Shown one piece after another: positions 63,901 to 64,000 of a DNA stretch of 64,000 bases (its first letter is position 1; each line of letters opens with the position of its first letter). This DNA is from Ephemerocybe angulata (lineage: Eukaryota > Basidiomycota > Agaricomycetes > Agaricales > Psathyrellaceae): contig JAACJK010000165.1 of assembly GCA_013368325.1 (NCBI GenBank), positions 992,001 to 1,056,000 of the forward strand, written 5' to 3'. Position numbers and translations under genes: made by a program. The notes beneath the pieces were generated by a model. That model was not told the DNA's origin and made no database searches. It worked only from the letters and a program-made list of their open reading frames with translations.

Positions 63901-64000
63901 TCTGAATCTTGCGAAGAAGTGGGATGAGCTCCTCAAAAGGGCGAGGGCTATATCCGGCTTTGAATCCTTCCTCATGCCATCTCCATGCTCTACACTCATG
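60947..64000 (+). CDS. TPR-repeat protein, probably TPR/CHAT type, truncated by window edge
   Basis: Exons supported: 60947-60960, 61018-61053, 61137-61349, 61402-61484, one unresolved exon ending at about 61655 (GTGAGT donor), and a long last exon from 61707 that stays open to 64000. The start reads MGQQNSSLVTDAAPGRR. Exons 3 and 4 form a region (SIMIFGHPIWSDIVFERADS; CIVKSDNGDDIGFMHLDVQ) that looks like a C2-type beta domain. From about 61800 to 63335 there are twelve tandem 45-residue units of the type LTPHGHADLPxRLNNLG, ..FERTGELSDIADAISAQQKA, i.e. TPR-like helix pairs at 135-base spacing. The following part (ALEWLEQGRCLVWSQLNNLR, TPLDDLR, WDELLKRARAISGFESFL) is what precedes a CHAT caspase-like protease domain in agaricomycete homologues I recall; that domain would lie beyond 64000. 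Confidence 0.8.
61800..63335 (+). repeat. Twelve tandem 135-base TPR-coding repeats
   Basis: Each unit has the landmark GATCTCACTCC...GGTCATGC and a TTTGAGCGCACCGGCGAGCT block, with high nucleotide identity between units. One unit (around 62305) carries an extra GGC codon. Confidence 0.9.

Overview
The window reads as genomic DNA of a filamentous basidiomycete, probably an agaricomycete. Introns are short (about 45-65 bases) with GTRNGT donors and CTAAC-like branch sites. Several genes have the look of expanded agaricomycete families: TPR/CHAT-type proteins, an MGRPxLYHTPEQ-type small protein, Trp-rich 'FYNH...GWxF...GGP' proteins and RecQ-like helicase fragments. No bacterial, CRISPR, rRNA or tRNA feature was seen. 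All family names come from recognition by eye, without database searches.

Left flank (1-17158). Three small secreted-protein genes lie here. One (1389-2141) has tandem cationic repeats separated by dibasic sites, like a Kex2-processed repeat precursor. The rest is a perfect-TIR MITE (3291-3471), copy 1 of a diverged 2.2 kb segmental duplication (4620-6765), helicase debris (11086-12406), a hairpin element (12616-12756) and a four-exon gene of 898 codons with a Gly/Met minisatellite (13091-15944).

Centre (17159-48801). A 31.6 kb array of Ty3/Gypsy-type LTR retrotransposon has the structure LTR-internal-LTR-internal-LTR, period 15,217 bases, flanked by one 4-base target duplication (ACGT). It split a host gene that encodes an RNase H1 N-terminal/viroplasmin-like domain (start at 17061, end at 49560). 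The element is transcribed on the minus strand: gag with a CCHC knuckle, a linker ORF, protease, then RT-RNase H-integrase. Between pol and the 3' LTR, each unit carries two intact, intron-containing genes on the opposite strand. Each has its own TATA box. One encodes a C-x2-C-x6-C-x10-C-x2-C-x6-C (Zn2Cys6-like) cluster. A 1,392-base non-autonomous LTR element (277-base LTRs, same 20-base primer-binding site) is nested at the same place in both units and breaks the gag-pro-pol frame. The units differ at only a handful of positions, so the array is young and probably arose by unequal LTR-LTR recombination after one insertion.

Right flank (48802-64000). It holds the 3' half of the split host gene, a four-exon MGRPRLYHTPEQ-type gene with a GC-AG intron (minus), an acidic-tailed gene, and the pore exons of a Kv-type potassium channel with a stop codon directly after the TVGYG filter. 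Copy 2 of the segmental duplication follows (55211-57545), with its last ~75 bases inverted relative to copy 1. The window ends inside a TPR-repeat gene (60947 to beyond 64000) with twelve near-identical 45-residue repeats; a CHAT domain would be expected just past the edge. Both copies of the duplication contain the 14-base and 36-base first exons of this same gene family.
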